Source of the DNA: Chlamydoabsidia padenii
Lineage: Eukaryota; Mucoromycota; Mucoromycetes; Mucorales; Cunninghamellaceae
Assembly: GCA_025330725.1 (NCBI GenBank)
Contig: JAIWND010000014.1
Span: 186,001-250,000 of the forward strand
Length of the DNA stretch: 64,000 nucleotides
Direction: 5' to 3'
Numbering within the stretch: position 1 is the first letter of the stretch; the number at the start of each line of letters is the position of its first letter. The position numbers and the translations under genes are program-made. The notes beneath the pieces are model-generated. The model had not been told where the DNA came from and searched no databases. It saw only the letters and a list, made by a program, of their open reading frames with translations. Below, in pieces: positions 32,394-44,900 of this stretch.

Positions 32394-34268
32394 CTAATAT
32401 TGTTCCCCCCTATCTTTTTGAGAAAGAGTGATGATTTCATCCAAAGATTTCTGCAAATCCTTCAGATGATGTATGTCAGAGTCATACTCTTGATGCGATT
32501 GAGACAATTTCCATGATTCCCATGCTGTGTTAATCCTGTTGCTGGTGTATTCAGGTGGAGGTGTAAAGTGGCGATCGTTGCTGTGTAGGTGACTGGATGA
32601 GATGGAGGGTGCTATTACGGGAGGTTGTACGACCATGGCCCTAGTAGATGGAACAGTGGATGATAACCTGAATGCATCAAGTAGTCGTTGTGATAATCTG
32701 CGCTGCTGAGATGCTGTGCCAGTGTCTGGTGGTGGTGGCTCTGTTTGTTGCGTATAAGACTCTGGTCTATCGGTGCTGGTCGGAGATTCCATTAGTGCTT
32801 TTTCATCCTGAATAGTAGACCAATCCTCCAATGTCACCGTTCCCTCCCAGTTATCTAACAATGCCTTTGAGACCCTTTTGTTGTTGTTGTTGTTGTTGTC
32901 GTGGTTGTTCCAATTCGCTTGTGTAATATACGTCGATGTTTGCTCCATGTTGTGATAATCGCCCACTGATACTAATTCCGTTTTTTCATAGTCAAAGTAG
33001 CCAGTATCCGCCAAAGGGTAAGGCTGTTGTCTTGTTGTTGTTGGAGGAGGAGTCATTGCTTGGCCTTGAAGAATTCTCGTTACCATTGCGTTACTGTTCA
33101 AGTTGTAAGCCAATCCAATACGCTGATATAATGATGAGCCATGAAGGACAGAGCCATCAGGAGAAACCAAAGGAGAGAGGTCAGATAGTTCGGCATTGTA
33201 GACAGATCGCCGGTAGGGGTTAGCCAATAAAGGACTTTTTTGATCTTGATCATACCTGTTTTTCTGAGCCACGCCGCCAATAGGAAGAGGATCAGAGTTG
33301 TTATAAGAGTGATGATGGTTGTGCTGAAAGTTATCATCGTTTCCATGAGAGTATTGATTGTTGCTACTGTCAATACCGTTACACCCTCTTTGTTGATATT
33401 GTTTGGATTGTCGTTTCTCCTTCACCAGTGGTTTTTCGTTCATGGTGTAATGCTGTGCCTTGTCATTATTGTGACTGACTAAGGATGAGGGATGGATCAT
33501 GTAGTTCGGTTTGCTGAACCAACCTGTTTTTACTATAATGTTGCGGAGTGGATTTGTTGTAGTGGTGTTAAAAGAAAATCCCATGCTGAGATGAGGTTTT
33601 TGGTTGGTATTGGTAACAGTATTATCGGTTGTTTCAGACGCAGATGCAGCAAGTGGATCAGTCAGCACCCAATCTTCAGGATCAGAGTTGTGTAAATCCA
33701 TGGGTTGATTGGGAAGGATGATAGGAGGTACCAGTTCGTTTTCCAGTAATATATCATGTTGTGCCTGAAGACTATCTTGTTGTTTTTGGTCACAAGGTTC
33801 CATAGTTGATGGGTCCATACCGTGATCAGTAACCTGTGGACCAGCAGTAAAAGCGTTGGTGCCAGCCAAAGAAGAGGTTGCATCAGAGAATGTTGTCAGA
33901 CAGTCATCAAAATTGCTAACAATAGGAATGTCAGGTAAAACCAAAGGTGCTATGTGTTTGATCGTGGAGGTGGTAAAATCACTGTTGCTACTGATGTTAC
34001 TTGACGTAATAGATTGCTGTTCATTCACTTTTCCTTTCAAAGTAATCAGAGCTGATTTTACAAAGGATTTCCCAGTAATACGATGCTTTTGCCGTTTCTG
34101 ATGTTTTTGCTGAGTCGATTTACTGATGGTATTGTTGATTTCAGGAGTCTTAGTCGTATGAGCCAATTGATTGCTGTTTCCACCCAAGTCAGTTTGTGAT
34201 GTTTCTTGAAGGAGGCCAGTACTTGATGTTAACGCCACCTCTTTACTGTAACGATTAGCAAGCGTCAT
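32394..34268 (-). CDS. Large disordered orphan protein
   Basis: Single open frame of 624 residues starting ATGACGCTTGC. Rich in Ser, Asn, Gln, Thr and Pro, with several homopolymeric stretches (Asn-rich, PPP). A basic N-terminal segment includes KHQKRQKHRITGKSFVKSAL and the C-terminus ends in a predicted helix HHLKDLQKSLDEIITLS that could be a coiled coil. No known domain is recognised. The upstream 34.3-34.9 kb shows several good splice sites (minus-strand GTAAGAC near 34369, GTAAGTAAC near 34708, GTAAGCCC near 34850), so the mRNA probably has a spliced leader. Extra N-terminal coding exons cannot be ruled out, but no in-frame join with a strong donor was found. Confidence 0.7.
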   Translation of the reverse strand: MTLANRYSKEVALTSSTGLLQETSQTDLGGNSNQLAHTTKTPEINNTISKSTQQKHQKRQKHRITGKSFVKSALITLKGKVNEQQSITSSNISSNSDFTTSTIKHIAPLVLPDIPIVSNFDDCLTTFSDATSSLAGTNAFTAGPQVTDHGMDPSTMEPCDQKQQDSLQAQHDILLENELVPPIILPNQPMDLHNSDPEDWVLTDPLAASASETTDNTVTNTNQKPHLSMGFSFNTTTTNPLRNIIVKTGWFSKPNYMIHPSSLVSHNNDKAQHYTMNEKPLVKEKRQSKQYQQRGCNGIDSSNNQYSHGNDDNFQHNHHHSYNNSDPLPIGGVAQKNRYDQDQKSPLLANPYRRSVYNAELSDLSPLVSPDGSVLHGSSLYQRIGLAYNLNSNAMVTRILQGQAMTPPPTTTRQQPYPLADTGYFDYEKTELVSVGDYHNMEQTSTYITQANWNNHDNNNNNNKRVSKALLDNWEGTVTLEDWSTIQDEKALMESPTSTDRPESYTQQTEPPPPDTGTASQQRRLSQRLLDAFRLSSTVPSTRAMVVQPPVIAPSISSSHLHSNDRHFTPPPEYTSNRINTAWESWKLSQSHQEYDSDIHHLKDLQKSLDEIITLSQKDRGEQY

Positions 34269-35398
34269 AGTATCAATGGAGTGTTCTGAAGTAGAGAGTA
34301 AGAAGAGAAGAGGTTAAAACTAAATCCGACCTGTAATTGCACTCATTTTTTTTTTTGTCTTACCAGTTGATAACCTGTTGTATTCTGGATAAAGTGGTTC
34401 CAAGGTTCCCAAAGACAATCGGTGTTTTGCAGTAGTTGATCACCAAAGTAGCCAATCAAAAGCGGACCCCAAATGAGTAGCATAGTGCGTTTTTTTTTTT
34501 CCACGATCCGAATCTTCCAGGTACAGTTTTGCTTGTTTCTGTCATCATGCCCCACCAATTCAAACCATTAAAGTATGTTGAGAGTCATTCCATATCAATG
34601 AGAAGTAAACCTTGTAGTATATGTAGTTGATTCTGACAAACTAAAAGTAAAAACAATATTAAAATTCCTCAAGTCCATGTCATTACAATCATTGATCAAG
34701 TGTTACTTACAAGTATAAAGGTCATATCCTTCTTGTTTATTATCAACAACATGATTCTATGTGTCTTTTTTGTTTTGCACGCCTATAAAAGAAAATGAAA
34801 TTAATATTGGGTTAGATATATTGTAATGGTGATGTGATTGAAGGGCTTACCTAGTATTTGATTCCACCAACGCCCGTGAGGACAATTAGCATAAGATGCA
34901 TAACACAGTGCAAATGAATTTCAGCCAGTTATAAAATCCATAAGTAGTCCAGTGTAAAGATGCAGATTGATATTGTGATATCTAGTTAGCAAGGAAGAGA
35001 GAGAGAGAGAGAGGTGGGTAAATATCTAAATAATGTAGAAGATTAAGCAGTTTTGTGGCATACCGTGTATTTGATAATATCAAGCCGGTCTAGTGAAGCA
35101 GACTGGTAGAATAAGAGTTAGATACTTGAGGACCAAGATCAACAAATTTGGTATCATTTTACTAAAGTGCATTACCATTTGTTCAAGGATGAATTTGTTG
35201 TGGTGAGTGCTAGGTATATTAAAAACGAAAGAAACGCTCTTTCACAAAGAACCAGCCGACCCAAATGGGACCGTTTTCGAATCCCGCAAAGCTAAAAAGC
35301 GGGATATGAAATAGCCTTGACTGTCGATTATTTGTTTATTTTCGGCCACCTCTTTTCTACTTCTTCCCCACTCTTTTTATCACTCCATCGTCTATACC
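34269..35398. promoter_or_regulatory. Spliced leader region of the orphan gene and divergent promoter of NDUFB3
   Basis: The left part has candidate 5' leader exons for the minus-strand gene with short upstream ORFs. The right part is the NDUFB3 promoter, with an inverted pair of the recurrent motif at 35273-35286 (TTTTCGAATCCCGC) and 35299-35311 (GCGGGATATGAAA). A GA repeat is at about 34991-35012. Confidence 0.45.
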
Positions 35399-35602
35399 AT
35401 GCGTAGCCATACTGAAGCTCAAGTCCGTCGACCTGTCTACCACGATCCCTGGGCAAAGAGAGAAGCTTGGAGATCTCACAAGATTTTCTCAAAGTCAAGT
35501 AACTTTAAGACTCTCTTCCCTGGTTTGGGTTATGCTACTGTCGCCTTTGCTGCCTATTGCACTTACGAACACTTCTTCCTCAAGGACAAGAAACACCACT
35601 AA
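35399..35602 (+). CDS. NADH:ubiquinone oxidoreductase subunit NDUFB3/B12 (complex I)
   Basis: Single exon of 67 residues, the usual size of this accessory subunit of the membrane arm of mitochondrial complex I. DPWAKREAWRSHKIF and FPGLGYATVAFAAYCTYEHF match the B12 pattern of a DPWxxxEAWR segment followed by one transmembrane helix. The C-terminus is short and basic (KDKKHH). There is no cleavable presequence, as usual for the subunit. Confidence 0.88.
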   Translation: MRSHTEAQVRRPVYHDPWAKREAWRSHKIFSKSSNFKTLFPGLGYATVAFAAYCTYEHFFLKDKKHH

Positions 35603-36379
35603 CAACTCTTTGGATAACTTGGAACGACGATAGCAACAATAACAACAACAATAACAACAACACCATTTACAACCATACAAAGAAACATCACCAAATAGCA
35701 TACGACCGTCAAGTTGATAGACAATCATCCTTAGGTAGGGTTCTAATCAGTATTCATTGGTTATATTGGATTTGATATACTGAATTTTTTTTTCTAATAT
35801 TCTATATAGATAATTCTCCTATCTACTTTGGCGTTGTATTCACCTTATTAAATCACCCAATATAACATTATTTTTTGAAACACTTAATAAAGAACTATGT
35901 TTGTCTTTTATGATTTGATGTCGTGATATATTAAAATGATTCTATTTGGGTGATGGATTGTTTTAATAATGATTGGTCTTTTATGATAACTTATATGAGT
36001 TATATGTGTTTGTGTGTGTGTGTGTGTGTGTGATGATGATGATGCCATATTTTACTAAAGACTGTATAAAGGAATTGAGTAGTGATCTAATTAAATCCAT
36101 ATGACAGCTGATTATGTATTGAGGATGTGATGAATACAGGTAAAATAGTCATTATTGTCGATATTAATGCACTTTTTACTATTATTGGTACGCATAATCA
36201 GCCATAGTCAGCTTTAATAAATAAGGGTTATCATATACCGAAGGATACATTGATTAAGATCGTGGAAGGTTTACCCGATTCAAATTCCGACATTTTTTTT
36301 ATTTTTATTTTTTATTTTGGTTGCGGCCCCACTTTTTTTCCGTTCTTCTTCATTTTCTCCAACATTGTATTGTAGCAAC
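35603..36379. other. Intergenic between NDUFB3 and GNAT genes
   Basis: Contains AAC-rich 3' flank, a GT microsatellite at about 36009-36032 followed by GATGAT units, and TTCAAATTCCGAC about 100 bp upstream of the next ATG (a degenerate copy of the recurrent motif). No gene seen. Confidence 0.5.
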
Positions 36380-37492
36380 ATGGGTAAAAAGAAATCAACA
36401 AACACTTCTTCCACTGCGAGTACAACCCAAAGTTCTGTATCAGCAAAAGATGCCGCGACGCCTAAACTAATGCTTCGCACCTATCGACCTACTGATTTGG
36501 AAGCCGTTCGACAACTTTATATTGGTACTTTATTCGCGTTGGTCCCCGAAGGTGTACGACGAAAGCTATGGAGCGTATCAACTTGGCTGGTATGGTTTAC
36601 TGGATACACTCTTCTACTAAAGTTGGTACCAACGTATGTACTTCTTACTCTCTTCCCTTCTCTGGATATTGAAACAAGTAAATGGGTATCTTTTGTCAAA
36701 GTAGTATTGACCTTTGGTTGGGCTCTGATTGGCTTCTCAGCAATGTTTATTGTTACGGAACGATTTGAAATAGCGGAAAAAGTACATGCAGGTCTGGCGA
36801 ATGATTTGAATGATCCTGAAGCGGTATACTTACAATATGAACCAATGGACGAAAACAACAAGGACAATAGGGTACGCCAACGACGAACAACCACTACTAA
36901 TGACGAGGAAGAGGAGGAGGAGGAGGATAATGGTGACGCCAATGTGGATGAACATATTCCTGGACACTTTTGGGTACTATTGGCTAATGATGAAGTATGT
37001 GGTATGATGGGTCTTGCTCCTGCCTCCAAAGAACCATTATTTGACTCTCGGCCTCATGTCTTGCCTATCTGGAAACAAGTTGTACAATCCATGGGTGGGA
37101 TTGTCGGTATCTCTCTATTCGCAACAGCTCGATCTTCTCCCTCCAAGCGACAAGTTATTATTGCCTCTCGACCTCAACATACAGCAACTATTGTGCGATG
37201 GGCAGTGGCGAATGAATATCAACAATGTGGGTTATCCTCTCTCTTGATTCATAGAGCATTAACTTGGGCAAAGGAAAATGGATTAACTGATGTTTATGCG
37301 ACGACAAATGAAGTGCAAATGGCGGCGGAACAGATCTTGGAAAAACGACATGGATTCAAGTTGGTCAAGAAGCAAAAAATTGGTTGGTTTGGTCGATATG
37401 AATGTCTTTGGGTTTGTCATGTGGATGATTGGGTGGAACAAAACAAGAATCATGTCAACTCTAGATTCAAACCTTCTGACAATAAGAAATAA
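36380..37492 (+). CDS. GNAT-family N-acetyltransferase with membrane hairpin
   Basis: Single-exon ORF of 370 residues; the first ATG is ATGGGTAAAAAG. Residues 30-50 (MLRTYRPTDLEAVRQLY) form the start of a GNAT fold. Two hydrophobic segments follow (about 64-90, WLVWFTGYTLLLKLVPTYVLL, and 104-128), splitting the fold as in the membrane-anchored NAT8 group. A run of acidic residues (EEEEEEED, about 175-185) precedes FWVLLANDEVCGMMGLA. The acetyl-CoA site lies in the C-terminal part (VRWAVANEYQQCGLSSLLIH, then a helix with LEKRHGFKL); the usual Q/R-x-x-G-x-G/A appears as QQCGLS. The substrate is unknown. A frame extension upstream has no ATG. Confidence 0.83.
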   Translation: MGKKKSTNTSSTASTTQSSVSAKDAATPKLMLRTYRPTDLEAVRQLYIGTLFALVPEGVRRKLWSVSTWLVWFTGYTLLLKLVPTYVLLTLFPSLDIETSKWVSFVKVVLTFGWALIGFSAMFIVTERFEIAEKVHAGLANDLNDPEAVYLQYEPMDENNKDNRVRQRRTTTTNDEEEEEEEDNGDANVDEHIPGHFWVLLANDEVCGMMGLAPASKEPLFDSRPHVLPIWKQVVQSMGGIVGISLFATARSSPSKRQVIIASRPQHTATIVRWAVANEYQQCGLSSLLIHRALTWAKENGLTDVYATTNEVQMAAEQILEKRHGFKLVKKQKIGWFGRYECLWVCHVDDWVEQNKNHVNSRFKPSDNKK

Positions 37493-37671
37493 ATGTGGAC
37501 TTGATTTGAATAGCATTAATAGTATAGTATAGTATTAAAAAATAAAAATGTAGCGGGTTATGTAATAAAGTAGACATATGCGGCGGGATTTAAATAAAAT
37601 CATTTTGGGATCTTCCCACTCTTTTATTTATTTATTTTGTCCTTCCAGGAAACACTCCCTCTACTACTTGT

Positions 37672-38637
37672 ATGGGAAAGCAGTTCAATATTAGTAAAGA
37701 CAAACCTATTGCTACTATCGAAGGTTGGGAAGATGGACAACATTACAAACGCTCGGTGACGACATTGGATCGGTGGGAACTACAATCCGCTGAGCAACTT
37801 ACTATCCATATTGGCCAACATGACCTTGTCTTATTACAAGACCCTCACTCACCTCATCTCGGTGGTTATGTTTGGCTTAGCTCTATTATATTCTGTTCCT
37901 ATCTGGATGCAATACACTTGGGCATGCACAAAGGACGCGCACATCGACATGACTGGATTCACTTGGAACATGGCAAACGGTGGGTGGAACTGGGCTCAGG
38001 AGTGGGATTAATTGGACTAATGCTTCACAAGGTGGGGGTGGAAAATATCGTGATGACTGATATTGACGAATTAGTACCTACTATCGAAAAGAATGTGGAA
38101 GCAAATGGGATTTTGGTTCAATCTATTAGTGGTAGGCGCGAAAACAAGAAATCCATGGACGATTGCTCCAGTATGCCGACGGCGGTAGTGGTGGAACCCT
38201 TGGTATGGAATGATGACAATGCCATTCGACATATTAAATCATCAGGTCCTATACATTATATTCTGGCTTGTGATTGCATATACTCTGAAGCCAGCGCGGT
38301 AGATTTGATCATGACAATGGATAAACTGGCTGGCCCTGATACCTTGATCATCTGCCTATCTGAAGTCCGAAATCAAGTAGCTCAAGATACTTTTATAAAA
38401 CAAGCCCAGTCAGTCTTTTTGGTGGAATTGGTGCCTCCTAATCAATGGCAGAAGAAAGTCACCAATATCAGGTTTGATGGAACTCTCAATCTTTACCGAC
38501 TATACAAACCTCATGGTCATGCATCTCCTCTTACTATTGGTCATTACAATGATCGGTCAGGGCGTCGAAGGAAATCAGCTGGTAATGGTTATACAGGGAA
38601 TTTTACCACCACACTCTCTGAAATACCATCAAGATGA
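37672..38637 (+). CDS. Seven-beta-strand methyltransferase, METTL21-like lysine methyltransferase family
   Basis: Single-exon, 321 residues. The SAM-binding motif I is WVELGSGVGLIGLMLHKVG, followed by VMTDIDELVPTIEKNVEAN (motif with the acidic ribose-binding residue). A DxIY-type post-motif is present in LACDCIYSEAS. This order is typical of the Methyltransf_16 (METTL21/VCPKMT/Efm) protein lysine methyltransferases. The substrate cannot be read from the sequence. In related proteins it is a translation factor or chaperone, so eEF2 in the same window is only a speculative partner. The motif GCGGGATTTAAA lies 80 bp upstream (37583-37594). Confidence 0.87.
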   Translation: MGKQFNISKDKPIATIEGWEDGQHYKRSVTTLDRWELQSAEQLTIHIGQHDLVLLQDPHSPHLGGYVWLSSIIFCSYLDAIHLGMHKGRAHRHDWIHLEHGKRWVELGSGVGLIGLMLHKVGVENIVMTDIDELVPTIEKNVEANGILVQSISGRRENKKSMDDCSSMPTAVVVEPLVWNDDNAIRHIKSSGPIHYILACDCIYSEASAVDLIMTMDKLAGPDTLIICLSEVRNQVAQDTFIKQAQSVFLVELVPPNQWQKKVTNIRFDGTLNLYRLYKPHGHASPLTIGHYNDRSGRRRKSAGNGYTGNFTTTLSEIPSR

Positions 38638-38993
38638 TATATATACTTGATACTTTTTTGTTTTACTTCTTTGATTAGTTAATTGATAGTATAGTCCTTT
38701 TATGTCAACTTGAATACAATAAAGAATTAACTTCAAAAAATGGGGGATCATCGGGATTTAAATTTATCTTACAAAAGTAAATTTCGTGCAACACTACAAA
38801 AAACGTTCCTTTCTTCATTTATTTGTTTTATTTTTTTTTTTACACCTTTTTTTTTTTCCCTTCCTTTTTCTTCTTCTTCTTCTTTGTCTTACCCAATCCC
38901 TTCCTTTATTCTTATATCATTTATATCCTTTTGTATCATATTCTCTATATAATCTATCTACCATTTTTATATTCCAGGTGATATACTTTTAAG
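38638..38993. promoter_or_regulatory. Promoter/5' leader of the DOCK gene
   Basis: T/C-rich sequence. TCGGGATTTAAATTTA lies at about 38751-38765, roughly 240 bp before the ATG. Long T and CTT runs precede the start. The sequence ACTTTTAAG immediately precedes the ATG. Confidence 0.45.
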
Positions 38994-41900
38994 ATGACCA
39001 CAGTTAGGTGGGCACCACTATCCAAAATCGCCCATGGAATAGCGATTGCTCCTTTTACACCAACGAATCCTCCACTTTACTCTTCGGCAACTTCATCACA
39101 TTCCCGTCCCATCACGGTCTACTCTAATATACAGTCTCCAACAACTGACTCTTCATTATTGAATGCTAATCGACTCTCCACTGCTTCTTCTGACATCTCT
39201 TCTATCAGCACTAATGATTATGCATATTTAGCACCATTGGAAGTAGGTGATGAACTTTATATCTTTGAACAAAATGGTGCTTGGTATCGTGGTTATGTAC
39301 TTAGCTCACTTGAAGAAGGTCGGAAACCTCACATGGCACCTAATGGTATTTTCCCTCGATCACACGTACAAATAAAGGAATATGTGGATATGGACTTAGC
39401 TGATTGTGGTATACTTTTATCAAAAAAATACTCTTCAGCAACGACAACAATTCCAATGGCTAACGAATGCAACAGTGATAATGGTGGTTTGGGTGGATTC
39501 GACTTGTTGCCTCTGTCGCCTACTCCTTCCTCTTATAGTGGTAGCAATGTGGTGTTTAATTCGACTTTCACTACTGATTCAATGTCAAGGTCTCCATCAG
39601 GGTCACAATTTGGAAATCATGAACTGGTTAGTCCACCTCCTCTTTTATCTCCTACTCTGAATCTATCAACAACTACTACAAGTACAAGCTCTGGTCTTGG
39701 TGCTGGCCATTCGCGTCCTACTAGTGGTATCGACTTTGACAACAACAGCAACAACAATATCTCTTCTTCTCCTGCTGATATTCAACCACAATATCAACGT
39801 CCTTTCCAAAGTAGATCAACGGCGGATGGGGATCATGATCATCAACAACAGCAACAATTAAAGCGACCATCACCACCACCTTTACCTATGGTACGATTTG
39901 ATCAGTCTACTGTTACTGGAATGGATGAACCTTTAGTTGATGAAATTGCTGCTTGTGTCAGTGAATGGAATTGTCTGCTCTACACCTATTTACAAGAAAG
40001 TCGGTACGCCGCCTTCAATGCAGTAAGGGATCACATTAACTATCTCTTCCAAGCACGACGTCAACTGTTGGATCAAGCACTCTCTAGGGAAGAATTATCA
40101 AGACTACGGAAGGAAATCATACAACGGATGGTGACGATGAATATATCTCAGTATCGTGAAATGATCATTCGACACCCTGAGCGTGGATTTATCTTGGATA
40201 TCAACAGTACCTCGGTGGCAACTTTGTACTATATGCACTGGAAATACACCATCTCTGAACAAGTCCCGATCACATCTCTTTTCCCTCAGTCATTCTTGTC
40301 GGATACGGACTCTGTCAAAACGTCCAATGGATCGGTGATTCCAACCACTTCTTCCTCTACATCTTCTTCGAGTCAACAAAGGTTACACGGCGGACACTCA
40401 TCATCACCGTCCATGTCTTCTTTGAATGATCAACAACATCGACCTCAGCAACAGCGGCACCAAACGAAGAAAAGAAAGGTACCACATCACTATAAAGGCG
40501 GTGAATTCCATCACATGTTTTTTGATCTCAAGGCATGTGTGGCTCATATCTGTCAACCTGGTGAATGGACTGAATTGAAGTTCTCCTTGTATTCTGCTAG
40601 TCAAGGAAAATTCGTGGCGGAACAATTTGTGGTCCATCTCAACTATAATGGTATGCCTAAAGACGAACGACAAATTGGAAAACTTCAATCTTTGTTTGTG
40701 GATTTGGCAAGTCAAGATCTTAACGAACATCTCTATTTGGTCTGTCACATCTTTCGCTTGGGGGGCATGAAATCTGTCGACAAGGAAAAGGATCATCTGG
40801 GATCTCTGGGTAGTCATGCTTCTTCTCTCTTTGGTGGTCATCATAATCAACAACAATATCAGCATGGTGCTACAGGTAAGAAGAGCAAACAGACCATCAA
40901 ACACAGTACTCACTCTTTTTTTTTTTGTTTTTTTTTTGTTTACAGGGAATGGAGGTGGACATTCTTCTTCTTTCTTTGGTAGTAATCATAATCAACAACA
41001 ATATCAGCATGGTGCTACAGGTAAGAAAAACGTATAAACTAGCAAACACATTACTCACTCATTTTGTTTTCGTTTATAGGAAATGGGAGTGGATATTTCG
41101 ACTATAACAAACGGAATCATCAGCGAAACAACTCTCAGCAACAAAACTCTGTCAACTCCAACGATCCGACAGCTATACCTTTGTCTGCTCACACTAATCT
41201 CTTCCGACGACCTTTTGGATGTGCTGTTTTGAACATTGGACGACTCTTACAACAAGTTGATCATGGTAGTGCGGCAACTCAAGCAATGTACAGTAACTCA
41301 ACCGGGAACGGGGGAACACCAACCGGGCCACGATCAGCGACGATGTACTCCGATGTAGACTTGATGCGCTCACCAACCCTATCGGCAGGATCTCAGCTTT
41401 CTCCAACAGCAACACAAGGATCATCTAATGCCAATGGAAATACAATCAACGTCCTATCAGCAACTTCAGCAACAACATCCTCTTCAGGTCCTTCATCAAA
41501 TGGGGACTCGGGCAATCATGCTGTACATTACTTTATTGCACCTTCGGAACATGATATGCGGATCTATACACCATCATCAGAATCCACTTTTGCTCACCTC
41601 CATGAAGACATCATTCAAGATAACACCAAGGAATTGGACAACAACCCACGTGCTGAAATGATCTGTGTCTACCTACGAATGTTTTACGGCCAACAGGATG
41701 AAGTGCTCAAGATAAATGCGGCGCTATTACAAGGTATTCCTTTGACACCGAGGATTGGATTCCCTGATGTGGTGTTTCCTGATGATGAACGAAATGAACT
41801 CTACATCACTCTCAACTCGGGTGATTTTGCTCAATTCGGTCGAACAAGAAACATTCAAGTCATTCTTTGTGCTCGGGACAATATTACTGGCGATGTGGTG

Positions 41901-44900
41901 GAAATGGCTGTCTCGGTTGGATCAGGGACATCAAAAATGTCGACTTGGGAAAGTGCTATTTATTACCATGAAATGAAACCTACTTGGAATGAAATGGTCA
42001 AGATCAAGATCAGCGATGTTAGTGTCTGGCAGCGATCTCACGTATTTTTGGTGGTCAAGCATCGAAGTCGTCATGGTGGAGGTCCTGGCTCGATAAATGG
42101 CAACAACAATGGATATGGAAATACACCTGGTGGGAATGCACTTGCTCGAATGACGGTGGAAGGCAACACATCATCTTCGGATAAGATCTTGGCGATGGGC
42201 TATATACCTCTCTTTATTCCTCCTTTGTCCAATGACTTTGTGGCTGATGGTACTCATACTCTCTGTCTGTACAAGTATGATAGGCAGCTACTCCATCCTT
42301 CTTCTTACTTTGGGGTTTTACCTTGGTGCTCTCAAACAACTGCTCCATCGAATCTCCAAGGTCAAGAAAGTATGATCCAATCCGTCCTTAGATCAAATCG
42401 TCAACGTACAGTTGGTCATCATCACTCAAACTCAAGTTATTCCAGCGTCAAAAGTGGCAGTGGCAGTAGTGGATCTCTCAAAAACCTCCCGTTATTCCAT
42501 CAAAATGGCAGCCATCACACTATTACTTCAGTGGGTATGGATACGGGATCATCATCACATGGCGGCTTTGGTGGTGCTTCAAAATTACACGCTGTCAGGG
42601 ATTCTTTGGTGGTGTCTACCTTTTTATGCTCGACACGATTTACACAAAATACTACTCTGGTACAACTAATCAACTGGCGGGCAATAGTTGAAGGTCGTGT
42701 CATTGGAAAATCGGCATCGGCAACTACAGCAACAAGCAACGGTGTGGACGATCTACTGGTATTATTGGACAAGTTTACATTTGTGGGTGAACAAGAAGTG
42801 GTTAAGTTTTTGGCTGATATCTTTGATGCCCTTTTGGATATTCTGGCTTATCGCCTGCCTGATGCTCCGGAAAAACAAGATGCTCTCCATGATCAAGTCA
42901 TTGTTGCCATCACCTGGGTACTCAGTATTGTACAAGATCGACGATTCAGCAACTTCCGTCCGGTGCTTAATGTCTACATCAACCAAAGATTTTACTCCTT
43001 TGAAGACGACGACGACGACGACGACGAAAAAAAAACTAACAACTCTGTTGACTGTATGGACGACATGACGGGTGGCAAACCTGGCTCACCTGATGTAAAT
43101 CCTCGGCGCAAAGTGACACTGGATGAAACGACATATAACCAGCTCTTGAAAGGTTTGATTCGACTGGCCACCAATCCTAGCGACATCACCAAGGCAAAAC
43201 GACTACGAAGCAGCATAAAGGTATGGGAATATCTCTTCCGGTTTATCGAACGATCAAGGGAAATGCAGCGCAGTAATGAAGATCAAGGTGAACACGAACT
43301 CCGGGAACTGATGTACAAGGAAGACCTCCAGCAATTCTTCGACTTGGCTACAAACATGATGCGTCCGGATCAACCCAATTCGATGATTGGTACTCAAACT
43401 TTGGTGTTACAGCACTTTTGTGAAGCTATTACTGAAGTTAGGGATGCTTACTCGTCTAGTGAAATTGTGGATATCATCTCGACATTTGTGGATGCCTGCT
43501 CACATGTTACTGGTAAATTGGTTGGATTCAAGCTCAGCATGATTCTGGCGATCATCAAGGCACCCATCTTTAGTGACAAGGCATGTTGTTGTGAACTTGG
43601 CAATCAGGTGGTGCGATGGATTCAAGTCTGGCTCAATTCATACATGGCGGTGGCGAAAGAGGTAATTTTTGCTCGGACGGCTGATAATGGTAATGGCAGT
43701 TCCCAACATGGCGGTGGCGACGATCATCATCAGCAAACAAGGTTACCTCGGGCACAATGGATTGAAAATCTACGATTGTCTTTGACCATTGTTCATGAAA
43801 TTCTCGACAAGATCCGGAAGGTACGTGGTATGTCAATTCCTGGTTTATCCTCGGCAACGGCGGTATCAGCATCGTCTGTGCATGGTGGAGCATCAAGTAC
43901 CACTGGATCGGTGGTGGCAGCAAACTCTCGAACAAGACCGGTATCGATGTCAACGGCAGGTGACGAAGAAGAAGATTATGAACCGATTGATAACGGTGAC
44001 AGTCCTTTAAATTCTCTTACCAGCACTTTGATGTTACTGGTCCCTCAGCTGCTTCATACATACAAGGATCTTCAACGTTTGACAAATCAAGCTATACAAG
44101 CAACGGCGGCTCCATCGTCGGGAAGGACAAACAACTCGGCGCCAACATCGATGACGATGAGGGATTCTCACAACTCTATGGTGATTGGATCTAATGCGAC
44201 AAGACCAAACTCAAGACATTCTCTCACTGTGCTTCGTGAACGTGCTAATTCGATCCGTGGACTACCGAGTGTTTTGGAAAATATGGGCTCCTCGGGAATC
44301 GATCAATACAATGGCGCTCAATTCAAACCGGTACCATCTCCGGTGGTATTACAAGCATTGGCAACTTCACCTACCACACCATTCCCATCAATTTATCCTT
44401 TCCAATCAAGTACGTCCAGTGATGTGGCTCTAATGGCGGGATCCGACTTGGCGGCAATGGTGACTTCTGGGCTGATGGACCTGACAGTGGTTTTACTCGA
44501 CTTGTTCCACTTGACACCGGGGACTCAATGGATCCATCTTTTACGAAACATGGCGACAAGCACTGACGGAACTCCTACTACTGGACCTAAAGCAACTGCC
44601 GACTATATATCCACACTTTGTTACGTGTGCATGGCGATGTTATATGGTGACGATATTCAAAAATTGGCCGAGACGCATGGTACAGTGGATGGCTACGACG
44701 CTTTTATGGAAGATCCTACACGTGAACGGCGCAAATGGGCGAAGGATTGGCTAAATCTGGATGTGGTGGCTCACAAGATCATTCTGGCGAACGTCTTGAC
44801 ACCAATAACAGCATTACTGGATATAGATCTATTTGCTCCTAGTAAACAACAACAAGATGCCGAAGGTGATGATGTTATGGTAAAACTTTGGCGGACGGTG

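Noticed and set aside
36317..36379. N-terminal extension of the GNAT gene
   Set aside because: Frame opens at a TTG, not ATG; the first ATG is at 36380.
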